Shown here in pieces: positions 16,674 to 25,119 of a stretch of DNA of 64,000 nt. Under the pieces are notes generated by a model. The model saw only the letters and a list, made by a program, of their open reading frames with translations. It did no database searches and was not told the DNA's origin. Position numbers and translations under genes: made by a program. The stretch is from NCBI GenBank assembly GCA_017429525.1, contig JAFROT010000048.1, positions 1 through 64,000 on the forward strand, read 5' to 3'. This DNA comes from Bacteroidaceae bacterium (GTDB lineage: Bacteria > Bacteroidota > Bacteroidia > Bacteroidales > Bacteroidaceae). Numbering within the stretch: position 1 is the first letter of the stretch; every line of letters begins with the position of its first letter.

Positions 16674-17558
16674 ATGCGTAAGCTCCGTTTCGCTCTCTTC
16701 GGGAATATCTTCCAAGCAAAGAAATCTACCTCTGTGCAGAAACTGCTCTGCCTCTTGGAAGAGCGCGATGCAGCCTTGCTCATCGACTCCGATTTCTATC
16801 ACTATCTGACACAGCATCTGCAGATAGCCGTCCCCGACTGGGTGCAACTCATCGAAGGCGATGACTTCGATGCCGATTTCGCCATCTCCATGGGTGGCGA
16901 CGGCACTTTCCTTGAAGCCGCTCGCCGCGTGGGAGCCAAGCAGATTCCCATCCTCGGCGTGAACATGGGTCGCTTGGGCTTCTTGGCAGATATCTCGCCC
17001 GATGATATCGAAGAGGTGATTGCGCAAATCTACGAGGGCCGTTGCGCCATCGAAGAGCGTTGCGTGCTGCAACTGTCGTATGACCGCGGTCAGCCCGAGG
17101 GCTATCCATTTGCTCTGAACGAGGTCGCTGTGCTGAAGCGTGATGTATCATCAATGATTTCTATCCGCGTGAGTATCAACGGTGAATACTTGACGACCTA
17201 TCAGGCCGACGGACTCATTGTGAATACACCTACGGGCTCGACGGGCTATGCACTCTCGGTCGGAGGCCCCGTGATGCAGCCGGGCAGCCGTACGCTGGGC
17301 CTCGTGCCCGTGGCACCCCATTCGCTCACGGCGCGTCCGCTGACGCTGACCGACGATGCTGTTGTGACGCTCTCCGTGTCGGCACGCAACCACCGTTTCC
17401 TCGTCTCGCTCGACGGGCGCAGCGAGAAATGCGCTGAGGACGTGCAGCTGACCATTCGGCGGGCCCCCTATTTCGTGAAAGTGCTCAAGCGTCCTAACCA
17501 AAGCTTCTTCCGCACGCTCCGCACCAAGCTCATGTGGGGAGCGGATGTGAGAGAGTGA
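16674..17558 (+). CDS. nadK: NAD kinase
   Basis: A 294-residue NAD kinase that makes NADP from NAD and ATP. SMGGDGTFLEAARR holds the GGDG phosphate-binding motif; GRLGFLADI, ALNEVAVLK (conserved Asn-Glu) and TPTGSTGYALSVGGP are the other family landmarks. The ATG at 16674 is preferred over an upstream in-frame start at 16635 because homologues begin at the RKLRFALFGN strand. The last codons and the stop are part of a 7-bp-period repeat that continues downstream. Confidence 0.95.
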   Translation: MRKLRFALFGNIFQAKKSTSVQKLLCLLEERDAALLIDSDFYHYLTQHLQIAVPDWVQLIEGDDFDADFAISMGGDGTFLEAARRVGAKQIPILGVNMGRLGFLADISPDDIEEVIAQIYEGRCAIEERCVLQLSYDRGQPEGYPFALNEVAVLKRDVSSMISIRVSINGEYLTTYQADGLIVNTPTGSTGYALSVGGPVMQPGSRTLGLVPVAPHSLTARPLTLTDDAVVTLSVSARNHRFLVSLDGRSEKCAEDVQLTIRRAPYFVKVLKRPNQSFFRTLRTKLMWGADVRE

Positions 17559-17599
17559 AGAATGAAGAGTGAAGAATGAAGAGTGAAGAATGAAGAATA
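17550..17599. repeat. 7-bp-period array (GAAGAAT/GAAGAGT)
   Basis: Six uninterrupted heptamers alternate GAAGAAT and GAAGAGT, beginning at the stop codon of nadK. Related heptamers (ATGAATG, ACGAATG, ATGAATT) follow at about 17617-17640. The 17600-17717 remainder shows no gene. Confidence 0.85.
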
Positions 17600-17717
17600 G
17601 GAGTGACTTATTTAAATGATGAATGACGAATGATGAATTCATGAGTCCTCTCTTGAAGGCAGAGATAGAGCGTAATTATCGTTTGCGGATGAGACGATAT
17701 CAGTAAACAGCAAAAAA

Positions 17718-19403
17718 ATGAAAGAGCCTACAATCCCCACAGTTGCCATCCTAAAATGGTTCTGGCGCATCTTCAGGCAAGTGAAGGTGCAGTCGCTCAT
17801 CAATGCGATGAGCGGTGTGGTGCGCGTGGCTTTGGATTTCGCTTTCATTTGGGCGACGAAGTTGGCGATAGACCTCGCTACCGGGCATGCTGCGCCGTCG
17901 CCGTTCCATCCCTCAACGCTCTTCAGCGCAGGCGTCCTGCTCGTCGGTATCATGGCGCTGCAGCTGGCGCTCGGCTACCTGGGCCGTTGGATTGCAGCCC
18001 TCATGGGCGTCGAGGCGCAGAACCGCATGCAGCGTCACATCTTCGACCATCTCTTGCGTAGCGAGTGGCACGGCCGCGAGAAGCGGCACAGCGGCGACGT
18101 GCTGAACCGCCTTGTCAGCGACAGCCAGACCGTCGTCAGCGTCGTCACCGATACCGTCCCGCAGGCGTTTGCCGTGCTCGTGCGCCTCGTGTGCGCGTTC
18201 TTCTTTTTGTTCTCGATGGACGCCACGCTGGCCATCTCAGTCACCGTCGTCCTGCCCGTCTTCATCCTCCTGAGCCGATTGTACATCCGCCGCATGCGGG
18301 CCATCACCCGCGAGGTCCGACAGACCGACAGCCGCATCCAGTCGTCATTGCAGGAGAGTGTTCAGCACCGCCTTGTCCTCAAGACGTTGGAGCGCGTGCC
18401 GTTGTTGGTCAGTTCGCTCTCCGAACTGCAGGCGACCCTGCGCGGACAGGTGCGCCATCGCACGCTTTTCTCCTCGACGTCCAATCTGATCTTGAACGTA
18501 GGCTTTGGCGGTGCCTACCTGTTTACGTTCCTCTGGAGCGTCAACCGTCTGGCCGAAGGCACGATCACGTTCGGCATGATGACCGCCTTCATCCAGCTGT
18601 GCGGGCAGATTCAAGGCCCCTTCCGCGAACTCACGCGTTTCATTCCCTCTATCATCAGCAGCTTCACGGCAGCCGAGCGTTTGATGGAGCTTGAGGAGAC
18701 GCCTATCGAGGACGATGGCGAACCGATTCGATTTGCTGAAGGAGCAGGCATCCGCGTGAGTGATGTCACCTTTGCCTATGACGAGCACAGCCGTCACATC
18801 TTCGAGCACGCTTCCTTCGATTTCCGTCCCGGCACGGCCACGGCCATCCTCGGCGAGACGGGCGCAGGCAAGACTACGCTCATCCGCCTGATCCTCGCGC
18901 TCCTGAAGCCCGATCAGGGCGAGGTCGTCATCTATCGAACTGCCGCTGATGCCGTGCCTGTCAGTGCCCGCACGCGGTGTAACCTGGTCTACGTGCCGCA
19001 GGGCAACTCGCTCTTCAGCGGGTCACTGCGCTGGAACCTGCAGATGGGCAAGCCCGATGCTACCGAAGCCGAGATGAGGGAGGCGCTCGACCTTGCTTGT
19101 GCCGATTTCGTGGCGACACTGCCCGACGGCCTCGACACGCGCATCGGCGAGGGTGGGGCAGGCCTCTCTGAAGGGCAGGCACAGCGCATCGCGATTGCAC
19201 GTGCGCTGCTGCGTCAAGGGTCCATCCTCCTGCTTGACGAGGCCACCAGTGCGCTCGATCAGGACACGGAGCACCAGTTGCTGCAGAACCTGCTCCGCCA
19301 CCATCAGCAACTCGCGGTCAAGCCGACGCTCATCTTTATTACTCATCGCCCGGCTGTCGTCGAGCATTGTGAACAGGTCATCACGCTCGCAAAACTGAAA
19401 TGA
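17718..19403 (+). CDS. ABC exporter, fused permease and ATPase
   Basis: A 561-residue half transporter of the MsbA/lipid-drug exporter type. About six transmembrane helices occupy residues 25-320, with the coupling region RNRMQRHIFDHLLRS-like segment near 100. The ATPase follows: Walker A ILGETGAGKTTL near residue 380, Q loop VYVPQGNSLFSG, signature LSEGQAQR and Walker B SILLLDEATSALD, then the H loop FITHRP. It would work as a homodimer in the inner membrane. The substrate is unknown. Its TGA overlaps the ATG of the next gene (ATGA), so the two are coupled. Confidence 0.92.
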   Translation: MKEPTIPTVAILKWFWRIFRQVKVQSLINAMSGVVRVALDFAFIWATKLAIDLATGHAAPSPFHPSTLFSAGVLLVGIMALQLALGYLGRWIAALMGVEAQNRMQRHIFDHLLRSEWHGREKRHSGDVLNRLVSDSQTVVSVVTDTVPQAFAVLVRLVCAFFFLFSMDATLAISVTVVLPVFILLSRLYIRRMRAITREVRQTDSRIQSSLQESVQHRLVLKTLERVPLLVSSLSELQATLRGQVRHRTLFSSTSNLILNVGFGGAYLFTFLWSVNRLAEGTITFGMMTAFIQLCGQIQGPFRELTRFIPSIISSFTAAERLMELEETPIEDDGEPIRFAEGAGIRVSDVTFAYDEHSRHIFEHASFDFRPGTATAILGETGAGKTTLIRLILALLKPDQGEVVIYRTAADAVPVSARTRCNLVYVPQGNSLFSGSLRWNLQMGKPDATEAEMREALDLACADFVATLPDGLDTRIGEGGAGLSEGQAQRIAIARALLRQGSILLLDEATSALDQDTEHQLLQNLLRHHQQLAVKPTLIFITHRPAVVEHCEQVITLAKLK

Positions 19404-20428
19404 TTCATCCCCTACTTCGTTTCCTCAAGAATTGGACGCTACCCGTGGCCATCGTCGTGGGTACGACCCTCTATCTGCTGTTTGCCTTCACGCCGGCGCT
19501 GGCGCCTGCCGCCGACGTCCTCGGCCCCATCTTGGAGCAGTTGCTGCCTGCCTCGATTTTTGCAACCCTCTTCGTCACGTTCTCGAAGGTTGATTTTCAT
19601 CTGATGCGCCTGCATCGGTGGCAGGCTGTCATCCTCGTCGTGCAGCTGCTGCTCGTAGCCCTCATCGTCGGGGTGGTCTATGCCCTCGAGGGCCTTGAGC
19701 CCATGTCGGCTGTCGGCATCAAGATGTTGCTGGAGGCAGTCCTCGTGTGCGTTATAGCGCCCTGCGCCTCTGCCTCGCCAGTGGTGACAGCCAAGCTTGG
19801 CGGCGACCTCACGCAGATGACCACCTTTGTCCTCCTCTCCTCCGTGGTGACTTCCGTCCTGATTCCTGCCGTATTTCCGTTGATCGAGCCTCACGTGGGC
19901 GCCACGTTCTCGATAGCTTTCCTGGCTATCCTCCGGCGGCTGGCAGCCGTCTTGCTGCTGCCGCTTGTGCTTGGCGCCGTCGTGCGCCATTGGGTGCAAC
20001 CGCTCTATCGGTGGTTCATGCGCACGCCCGACCTCGGCTTCTACTGCTGGGCCTTCTCGCTGTCCATCACTACGGGCATCACCGCCAAGAACATCGTCCA
20101 CAGTCAGGCCACAGCCTTGATGCTTACAGCCATCGCCTTCTGCTCGCTGCTGACGTCGCTCGTGCAGTTCCGCATCGGTCGGCTTGTGGGCAAGCGCTAT
20201 GGCGAGTCTGTCTGTACGGGACAGGCTATGTTTCAGAAAAATACGGGACTTGCCATCTGGATCGCCTACGTCTACCTGACGCCTATCGCCAGCATCGGTG
20301 CCGGTTGCTACGTACTTTGGCAGAACATCATCAACTCCTACGAACTCTGGCAGCACCGACAAAGCGGCGCTCCAGCCCCTGGCAAAGCAGCAGCAACCAC
20401 AGCAGCGCAAAGAAGCACACGCCCGTGA
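19400..20428 (+). CDS. BASS-family (bile acid:sodium symporter-like) transporter
   Basis: A 342-residue integral membrane protein with about nine to ten hydrophobic segments, beginning at TLPVAIVVGTTLYLLF. CASASPVVTAKLGGD and the late segment MFQKNTGLAIWIAYVYL resemble the crossover and substrate regions of bile-acid/sodium-symporter-like proteins. Substrate is not predicted. The final ~25 residues are low complexity and lie over the 3' end of the convergent gene at 20331-21191 (98-bp antisense overlap), so the natural C terminus may have been extended. Four-base overlap with the ABC exporter indicates co-translation. Confidence 0.75.
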   Translation: MIHPLLRFLKNWTLPVAIVVGTTLYLLFAFTPALAPAADVLGPILEQLLPASIFATLFVTFSKVDFHLMRLHRWQAVILVVQLLLVALIVGVVYALEGLEPMSAVGIKMLLEAVLVCVIAPCASASPVVTAKLGGDLTQMTTFVLLSSVVTSVLIPAVFPLIEPHVGATFSIAFLAILRRLAAVLLLPLVLGAVVRHWVQPLYRWFMRTPDLGFYCWAFSLSITTGITAKNIVHSQATALMLTAIAFCSLLTSLVQFRIGRLVGKRYGESVCTGQAMFQKNTGLAIWIAYVYLTPIASIGAGCYVLWQNIINSYELWQHRQSGAPAPGKAAATTAAQRSTRP

Positions 20429-21191
20429 CGGCATTTTCGATGCCAAGCGGCGCAAACGGCACGCACGCCAGGGCGAAGGCCAGGCTGTAGGCTATCAGTC
20501 GCTGGCGCCGCAGCACGCGCCACAAGTCGGCGCGCCCCCAGGATGTCGTCGTCATCCAGAGCGTCAGCACCACAGCTACGACGAAGACTTTCGTGTCCCA
20601 CAGCGTACCAAGGACAACGGCCGTGCGGTTGGTCAGCGCCAGCAGGTCGGGCCGCAGGTCGGGCATGTGATGGCGCGAGATGAATTGCAGCACCGTTCCT
20701 ACCAGCCAACCCGCTACCATCGGCCAGCAGGCCAGACGGAAGAACTCGTTGCGTCGCTTCCAAGCCAGCAGCAGGAAGGCCAGGCAGAGCGGGAGCGTGA
20801 TGCCGTCGTGCGTGAAGCTGCAGAAGATGCCCATCAGCAGCATCAGCGCGTAGGCGCGGCGGAAGTCCTTGCGGCTGATGCGCTTGTACTGCGTGAGGAA
20901 AAACGGGACAATGCACTGCGAACACAGCTCGATCAGCGCATCTTCGTCGCGCGAGAAGAAGAGGTGCGACCCAGGGGCAAACAGCAGGATGAAAGCTGCC
21001 GTCACCATCAGTTCCAGCGACGAGCGGTCGGTGCCCACGAAGCGGGCAACCAACCACACCAACAGTGTGAATAGCGCTGCTGTGGCGGGAATGATGAAGC
21101 GCGGGTCCCAGACGTAACCGCCAGCCTTGGGCACAATGGCCAGCATCAGCGACACGAAAAGGAAGATGACGAGGTAGGTGAGTGTTCGCAT
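20331..21191 (-). CDS. Multi-spanning membrane protein, unknown
   Basis: A 286-residue protein with about eight hydrophobic helices (for example TYLVIFLFVSLMLAIV, AALFTLLVWLVARF, AYALMLLMGIFCSF, VVLTLWM). A conserved-looking FFSRDEDALIELC loop and HDGITLPLCLAF are the only distinctive polar parts. The layout resembles polytopic glycosyltransferase-like or DUF6056-like proteins, but I cannot assign it. It converges on, and overlaps by 98 bp, the BASS transporter gene. A TATCTTTG -7 element lies at 21205-21212, close to the start codon, implying a very short 5' UTR. Confidence 0.7.
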   Translation of the reverse strand: MRTLTYLVIFLFVSLMLAIVPKAGGYVWDPRFIIPATAALFTLLVWLVARFVGTDRSSLELMVTAAFILLFAPGSHLFFSRDEDALIELCSQCIVPFFLTQYKRISRKDFRRAYALMLLMGIFCSFTHDGITLPLCLAFLLLAWKRRNEFFRLACWPMVAGWLVGTVLQFISRHHMPDLRPDLLALTNRTAVVLGTLWDTKVFVVAVVLTLWMTTTSWGRADLWRVLRRQRLIAYSLAFALACVPFAPLGIENAVTGVCFFALLWLLLLCQGLERRFVGAARVRRS

Positions 21192-21433
21192 AAGATTTCG
21201 GCTGCAAAGATACGGATTTTTTCGAATACAAGGATACGGAAAGGCAAAAAACTTGCAGCAATCATGTTTGTTCGGAACTCAATGGACTGAAGGACAAATG
21301 AAAGCCGCTCCCCTGTGAGTGGCTCAGCATCTTCGATTAGTCCCATGCTTCACGTATAGTCGAAAGGCTGTAATCCTTAGGTATCAAAGCCCTGAGGCCA
21401 TAGTCGTTCATGCCTACGCATATAGTTGCAATG

Positions 21434-21475
21434 ATCATTCCATCTGATGGAATGATTATTCTGTCATGACGGAAT
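21434..21475. repeat. Two adjacent palindromes, about two helical turns apart
   Basis: A perfect 11-bp-arm palindrome centred at 21445 (core ATTCCATCTGATGGAAT) is followed by a near-perfect 18-bp palindrome centred at 21466 (ATTCTGTCATGACGGAAT). Both start ATTC and end GAAT. They look like tandem operator sites, but no convincing start codon lies nearby. The remaining 21192-21652 interval has no gene I can support. Confidence 0.6.
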
Positions 21476-21652
21476 GATTGACGCGAACGTATGTGCACGG
21501 CTGAAAGAACGGAGGCTGAGGGACGAAGGAATGGTCGTTCACGGTTGTGCGTCCGTTCGTGTTCAGCTGTGCGTCCTTTCCTCAGCCGTCGGTTGCACGT
21601 TCCTTTGCCCTCGACGATTCTTTCTTTGTCCAAGGCGCTATCATCGCCAACG

Positions 21653-21688
21653 AAAAAGCGAGCCCTCGCAATCACTGCGAAGGCCCGC
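21653..21688 (-). terminator. Intrinsic terminator of gdhA
   Basis: On the - strand a 13-bp stem (GCGGGCCTTCGCA with TGCGAGGGCTCGC, two G-U pairs) closes a five-base loop and is followed by TTTTT. It lies about 30 bp after the gdhA stop. Confidence 0.85.
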
Positions 21689-21717
21689 TGTCAAACAAAC
21701 TTATGAGGAAACGAATT

Positions 21718-23058
21718 CTACACAATTCCTTGTGCCATCATGGCCTTGGCTACTTTCATGAAGCCAGCCACGTTGGCGCCCTTGACATAGTTGACATAGC
21801 CATCGGCCTCGGTGCCGTACTTGACACAGTTGTCGTGGATGTTCTCCATGATCCAGAGCAGTTTCTTGTCGACCTCCTCGGCACTCCAGCTGAGGCGCTC
21901 GGAGTTCTGAGACATCTCGAGACCGCTGACGCTGACGCCGCCTGCGTTGCTGGCCTTGCCCGGGGAGTAGAGGATCTTAGCCTCTTGGAACACGCGGATG
22001 GCTTCGGGCGTAGAAGGCATGTTGGCACCTTCGGCAACGGCAATCACGCCATTGGCCACCAGGGCTTTAGCGGCTTCTTCGTTGAGCTCGTTCTGCGTGG
22101 CGCAGGGGCAAGCGATATCAGCTTTCTCGAACCAAGGCTTGGCACCATCGCCAACGTACTTGGCCGTGGGATATTCGTCGACGTACTCGCGGATGCGGCC
22201 GCGGTAGACGTTCTTCAGTTCCATAATATAGTCGAGCTTGGCGCGGTCGATGCCGTCGGGGTCGTAGATATAGCCATCGCTATCGCTCATCGTCATGACC
22301 TTACCGCCCAACTGCAGCACTTTCTCGGCGCAGTACTGAGCGACATTACCGGCACCGGAGATGAGCACGCGCTTGCCTTCGATGGTCTCGCCCTTCGTGC
22401 GCAGCATAGCGCGCAGGAAGTAGACGTTACCGTAGCCCGTAGCTTCGGGGCGAATCAGCGAACCGCCGAACTCAAGGCCCTTGCCGGTGAGCACGCCGCT
22501 GAACTCGCGTGTGAGCTTCTTGTACATTCCGAACATGTAACCTACTTCGCGACCGCCTACGCCGATGTCGCCTGCGGGCACGTCAACGTCGGGACCGATG
22601 TGGCGCGTCAGCTCCAGCATGAAAGCCTGACAGAAGCGCATCACTTCGGCATTGCTCTTGCCGCGAGGCGAGAAATCGCTACCGCCCTTGCCGCCGCCCA
22701 TGGGCAGCGTGGTGAGAGAGTTCTTGAAGGTCTGCTCGAAGGCCAGGAACTTCAGGATGCCCAGATTAACGCTCTTGTGGAAGCGGATACCACCCTTGTA
22801 GGGGCCAATGGCGTTGTTGTGCTGCACGCGATAGCCCATGTTGGTCTGTACGTTACCCTTGTCGTCGGTCCACGTGACGCGGAACTGATACACGCGATCG
22901 GGGATGCACAGGCGCTCGATCAGGTTCACCTTCTCGAACTCGGGGTGCTTATTGTATTCTTCTTCAATCGTGCCGAGCACCTCTTCTACGGCCTGATGAT
23001 ATTCAGGCTCTCCCGGGAAGCGTTGCTTGAGGTCTTCCAAAACTTTTTTTGCGTCCAT
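21718..23058 (-). CDS. gdhA: NADP-type glutamate dehydrogenase
   Basis: A 446-residue hexameric-type glutamate dehydrogenase, assimilating ammonium onto 2-oxoglutarate. Landmarks are YKGGIRFHKSVNLG, LPMGGGKGGSDF (catalytic Lys), DVPAGDIGVGGREVGYMFG, the Rossmann loop VLISGAGNVAQY and NAGGVSVSGLEMSQN. Length fits the roughly 445-residue bacterial NADP enzymes. It is a single-gene unit with an upstream -7 element and a strong terminator. Confidence 0.96.
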   Translation of the reverse strand: MDAKKVLEDLKQRFPGEPEYHQAVEEVLGTIEEEYNKHPEFEKVNLIERLCIPDRVYQFRVTWTDDKGNVQTNMGYRVQHNNAIGPYKGGIRFHKSVNLGILKFLAFEQTFKNSLTTLPMGGGKGGSDFSPRGKSNAEVMRFCQAFMLELTRHIGPDVDVPAGDIGVGGREVGYMFGMYKKLTREFSGVLTGKGLEFGGSLIRPEATGYGNVYFLRAMLRTKGETIEGKRVLISGAGNVAQYCAEKVLQLGGKVMTMSDSDGYIYDPDGIDRAKLDYIMELKNVYRGRIREYVDEYPTAKYVGDGAKPWFEKADIACPCATQNELNEEAAKALVANGVIAVAEGANMPSTPEAIRVFQEAKILYSPGKASNAGGVSVSGLEMSQNSERLSWSAEEVDKKLLWIMENIHDNCVKYGTEADGYVNYVKGANVAGFMKVAKAMMAQGIV

Positions 23059-23107
23059 ACTGTTGTGCTGTTTTGATGGTTTAACGAGTTATCTCTGAAT
23101 TCCGCGA

Positions 23108-23115
23108 CAAAGTTA
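23108..23115 (-). promoter_or_regulatory. -7 element of gdhA
   Basis: TAACTTTG on the - strand matches TAnnTTTG, 50 bp before the gdhA start. The -33 element is not clear. Confidence 0.5.
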
Positions 23116-23271
23116 TACATTTTATCACGTTTACACTCGTTTTTATTAAAGAAAGTTCGAAAAAAGTGCCAAATACTTGCGATTTGTCAAGAAACTCCCA
23201 TCTTTCGCATCCCCCGTGACGAGTTTTGGGTGGTGCCAATTTTCGTCCTTTTTTGATTTTTTACTTTTCAT

Positions 23272-23304
23272 TTTGCAGTTTTCCATAAGAAATCGTTACC
23301 TTTG
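23272..23304 (+). promoter_or_regulatory. Promoter of the GHL10-type gene
   Basis: TTTG (23272-23275) and TACCTTTG (23297-23304) are separated by 21 bp, a full Bacteroidetes -33/-7 match. Transcription would start near 23311, about 18 bp before the ATG at 23329. Confidence 0.75.
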
Positions 23305-23328
23305 CGCCCACAAACCCGTTGTTCCGAC

Positions 23329-24957
23329 ATGAGAGCCTCTAAATACCTCTTTCTATACGCGCTCCTGCTGGCGTGCATGCACGTGCGTGTGCGCGCGCAA
23401 GAGACGGCGCCCAAACGTGAGATGCGCGCCGTTTGGCTGACGACGCTCAACGGCCTCGACTGGCCCTCGACGCGTGCGACGTCGTTCTTCAGCCGTCAGT
23501 TGCAGCAGCAAGAGCTCTGCGAGATCCTGGACCGCCTCAAGGCCATCAACATCAACACGGTGCTGCTGCAGACGCGCGTGCGCGGGTCCGTTATTTATCC
23601 TTCGAGCATCGAGCCTTGGGACGTGGCGCTCACGGGGACCTACGGGCAGGATCCTGGCTACGACCCGCTGCAGTTCGCCATCACCGAGGCCCATCGGCGT
23701 GGGATGGAGCTGCACGCCTGGATCGTCACCATTCCCTGCTTCAAGCAGGCTGTGGCCCGGCAGATGGGGCGTCGGAGCGTGCTGCAGACGCACCCTGACC
23801 TCTGCCGCCGTCATGGAGATATGTACTACCTCGACCCCGGCCTGCCTGGGACGGCCGACTATCTGGTAAGCATCTGCCATGAGATCGTCAGCCGTTATGA
23901 CGTCGACGGCATCCACTTCGACTACATCCGCTACCCCGAGGGCGCTGCCTCTTTCAACGACGCGGCCACCTACAAGCGCTATGGCGCGGGCCGCAACAAG
24001 GCCTCTTGGCGGCGCGACAACATCACGCGCATCGTGCGTCGCATCTACGAGGACACGCATGCCCTCAAGCCGTGGGTGCGCGTCAGCAGTTCGCCCGTGG
24101 GCAAGTATGCCGATGTCAGTCGCTTCAGTTCGCGCGGGTGGAACGCTCGCGATGCCGTCCATCAGGATGCCGAAGGTTGGCTCCGCGATGGGATTCACGA
24201 CATCCTGTTCCCGATGATGTATTTCGACGGCGACCATTTCTACCCGTTCGCCGCCGATTGGCAGGAGCAGAGCTCCGGCCGTCTGGTAGCGCCGGGACTG
24301 GGCATCTACTTCCTCTCTCCAGCCGAGAAGAACTGGCCGCTCAGCATCGTCCGCCGACAGCTTTATTACCTTCGCGAGCAGGGGCTTTCGGGGCAGTGCT
24401 ATTTCCGTTCGCGCTTCCTCACCGACAACGTCAAGGGACTCTATGACTACCTGCGCGACGAGTACTATGCCTTCCCCGCTCTGCCGCCCGCCTGCACCTG
24501 GTTGGACGATGAGGCGCCAGCAGCCCCCGAGGATATCGTGGTCAATGTCGCTTCCGATCAGACCGAGGAACTTACGTGGAACTGCTCGACGGCGACGGAG
24601 CGTTCCTACTTGCGCTACAATGTCTACGCCTCGCGTCAATGGCCTGTCGACACCAGCGACCCGGCTAACCTCGTCGCCGTGGCGCTCACAGAGCCGCGCT
24701 ATGCCTACAACCGCTTTGCCGCCCTCGGCCTTTATTTCGCGGTAACGGCCATGGACCGTGTCGGCAATGAGAGCGAGCCCACGCAAGCCACCGACCATGC
24801 CGCGCTGCGCGCGCGCCAGCATCTACGCCTGGATGCCGATGGGCACGTCCTCGGACTCATAGATTGTCCTGTCCCGACTCCCGAACGTGCCAAGGTGGCC
24901 AAGCGCCGTGCCAAGGCACGAAAGAAAGCCGCCAAGGCCAAGCGTAAAGGGCGCTAA
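23329..24957 (+). CDS. Secreted GHL10 (DUF187)-type glycosyl hydrolase-like protein
   Basis: A 542-residue protein with a signal peptide (residues 1-20, ending VRAQ). The barrel begins MRAVWLTTLNGLDWP and contains NTVLLQTRVRGSVIYPSS, YDVDGIHFDYIRYP and FPMMYFDG, the usual GHL10 landmarks (related to YngK/FenI). Members are thought to act on peptidoglycan or bacterial glycans, but activity is poorly defined. A fibronectin type III-like domain follows (about 400-490). The last ~25 residues are extremely rich in Lys, Arg and Ala, which is odd for a secreted enzyme. The start at 23329 is chosen over an in-frame start at 23302 because it gives the signal peptide and follows the promoter. Confidence 0.88.
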   Translation: MRASKYLFLYALLLACMHVRVRAQETAPKREMRAVWLTTLNGLDWPSTRATSFFSRQLQQQELCEILDRLKAININTVLLQTRVRGSVIYPSSIEPWDVALTGTYGQDPGYDPLQFAITEAHRRGMELHAWIVTIPCFKQAVARQMGRRSVLQTHPDLCRRHGDMYYLDPGLPGTADYLVSICHEIVSRYDVDGIHFDYIRYPEGAASFNDAATYKRYGAGRNKASWRRDNITRIVRRIYEDTHALKPWVRVSSSPVGKYADVSRFSSRGWNARDAVHQDAEGWLRDGIHDILFPMMYFDGDHFYPFAADWQEQSSGRLVAPGLGIYFLSPAEKNWPLSIVRRQLYYLREQGLSGQCYFRSRFLTDNVKGLYDYLRDEYYAFPALPPACTWLDDEAPAAPEDIVVNVASDQTEELTWNCSTATERSYLRYNVYASRQWPVDTSDPANLVAVALTEPRYAYNRFAALGLYFAVTAMDRVGNESEPTQATDHAALRARQHLRLDADGHVLGLIDCPVPTPERAKVAKRRAKARKKAAKAKRKGR

Positions 24958-25007
24958 GCCTCGGCGGCTCTGTGGCCGCAAGTCCGAGTATAGCCTAAAG
25001 GATGAAG

Positions 25008-25089
25008 GAAGAGTGAAAAGTGAAAAATATGAGTAACCTTTATTTATGGGACTGTGCAGGTTACTTGTATTTTTCACTTTTCACTCTTC
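25008..25089. terminator. Long hairpin with heptamer arms, bidirectional terminator
   Basis: Arms 25008-25039 and 25058-25089 pair at 30 of 32 positions around an 18-base loop. The outer arms consist of GAAGAGT/GAAAAGT-type heptamers, and further heptamers follow to about 25110. It lies between the convergent GHL10-type and GH31 genes, so it probably ends both transcripts. Confidence 0.75.
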
Positions 25090-25119
25090 ATTTTTCACTC
25101 TTCACTCTTCTCACCCACG

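Noticed and set aside
21337-21675. 112-codon - strand ORF in the gap between gdhA and the membrane protein
   Set aside because: Its start lies inside the gdhA terminator and its sequence looks like low-grade Arg-rich translation of repeats. The last ~25 residues look more protein-like, but evidence is too weak to annotate.
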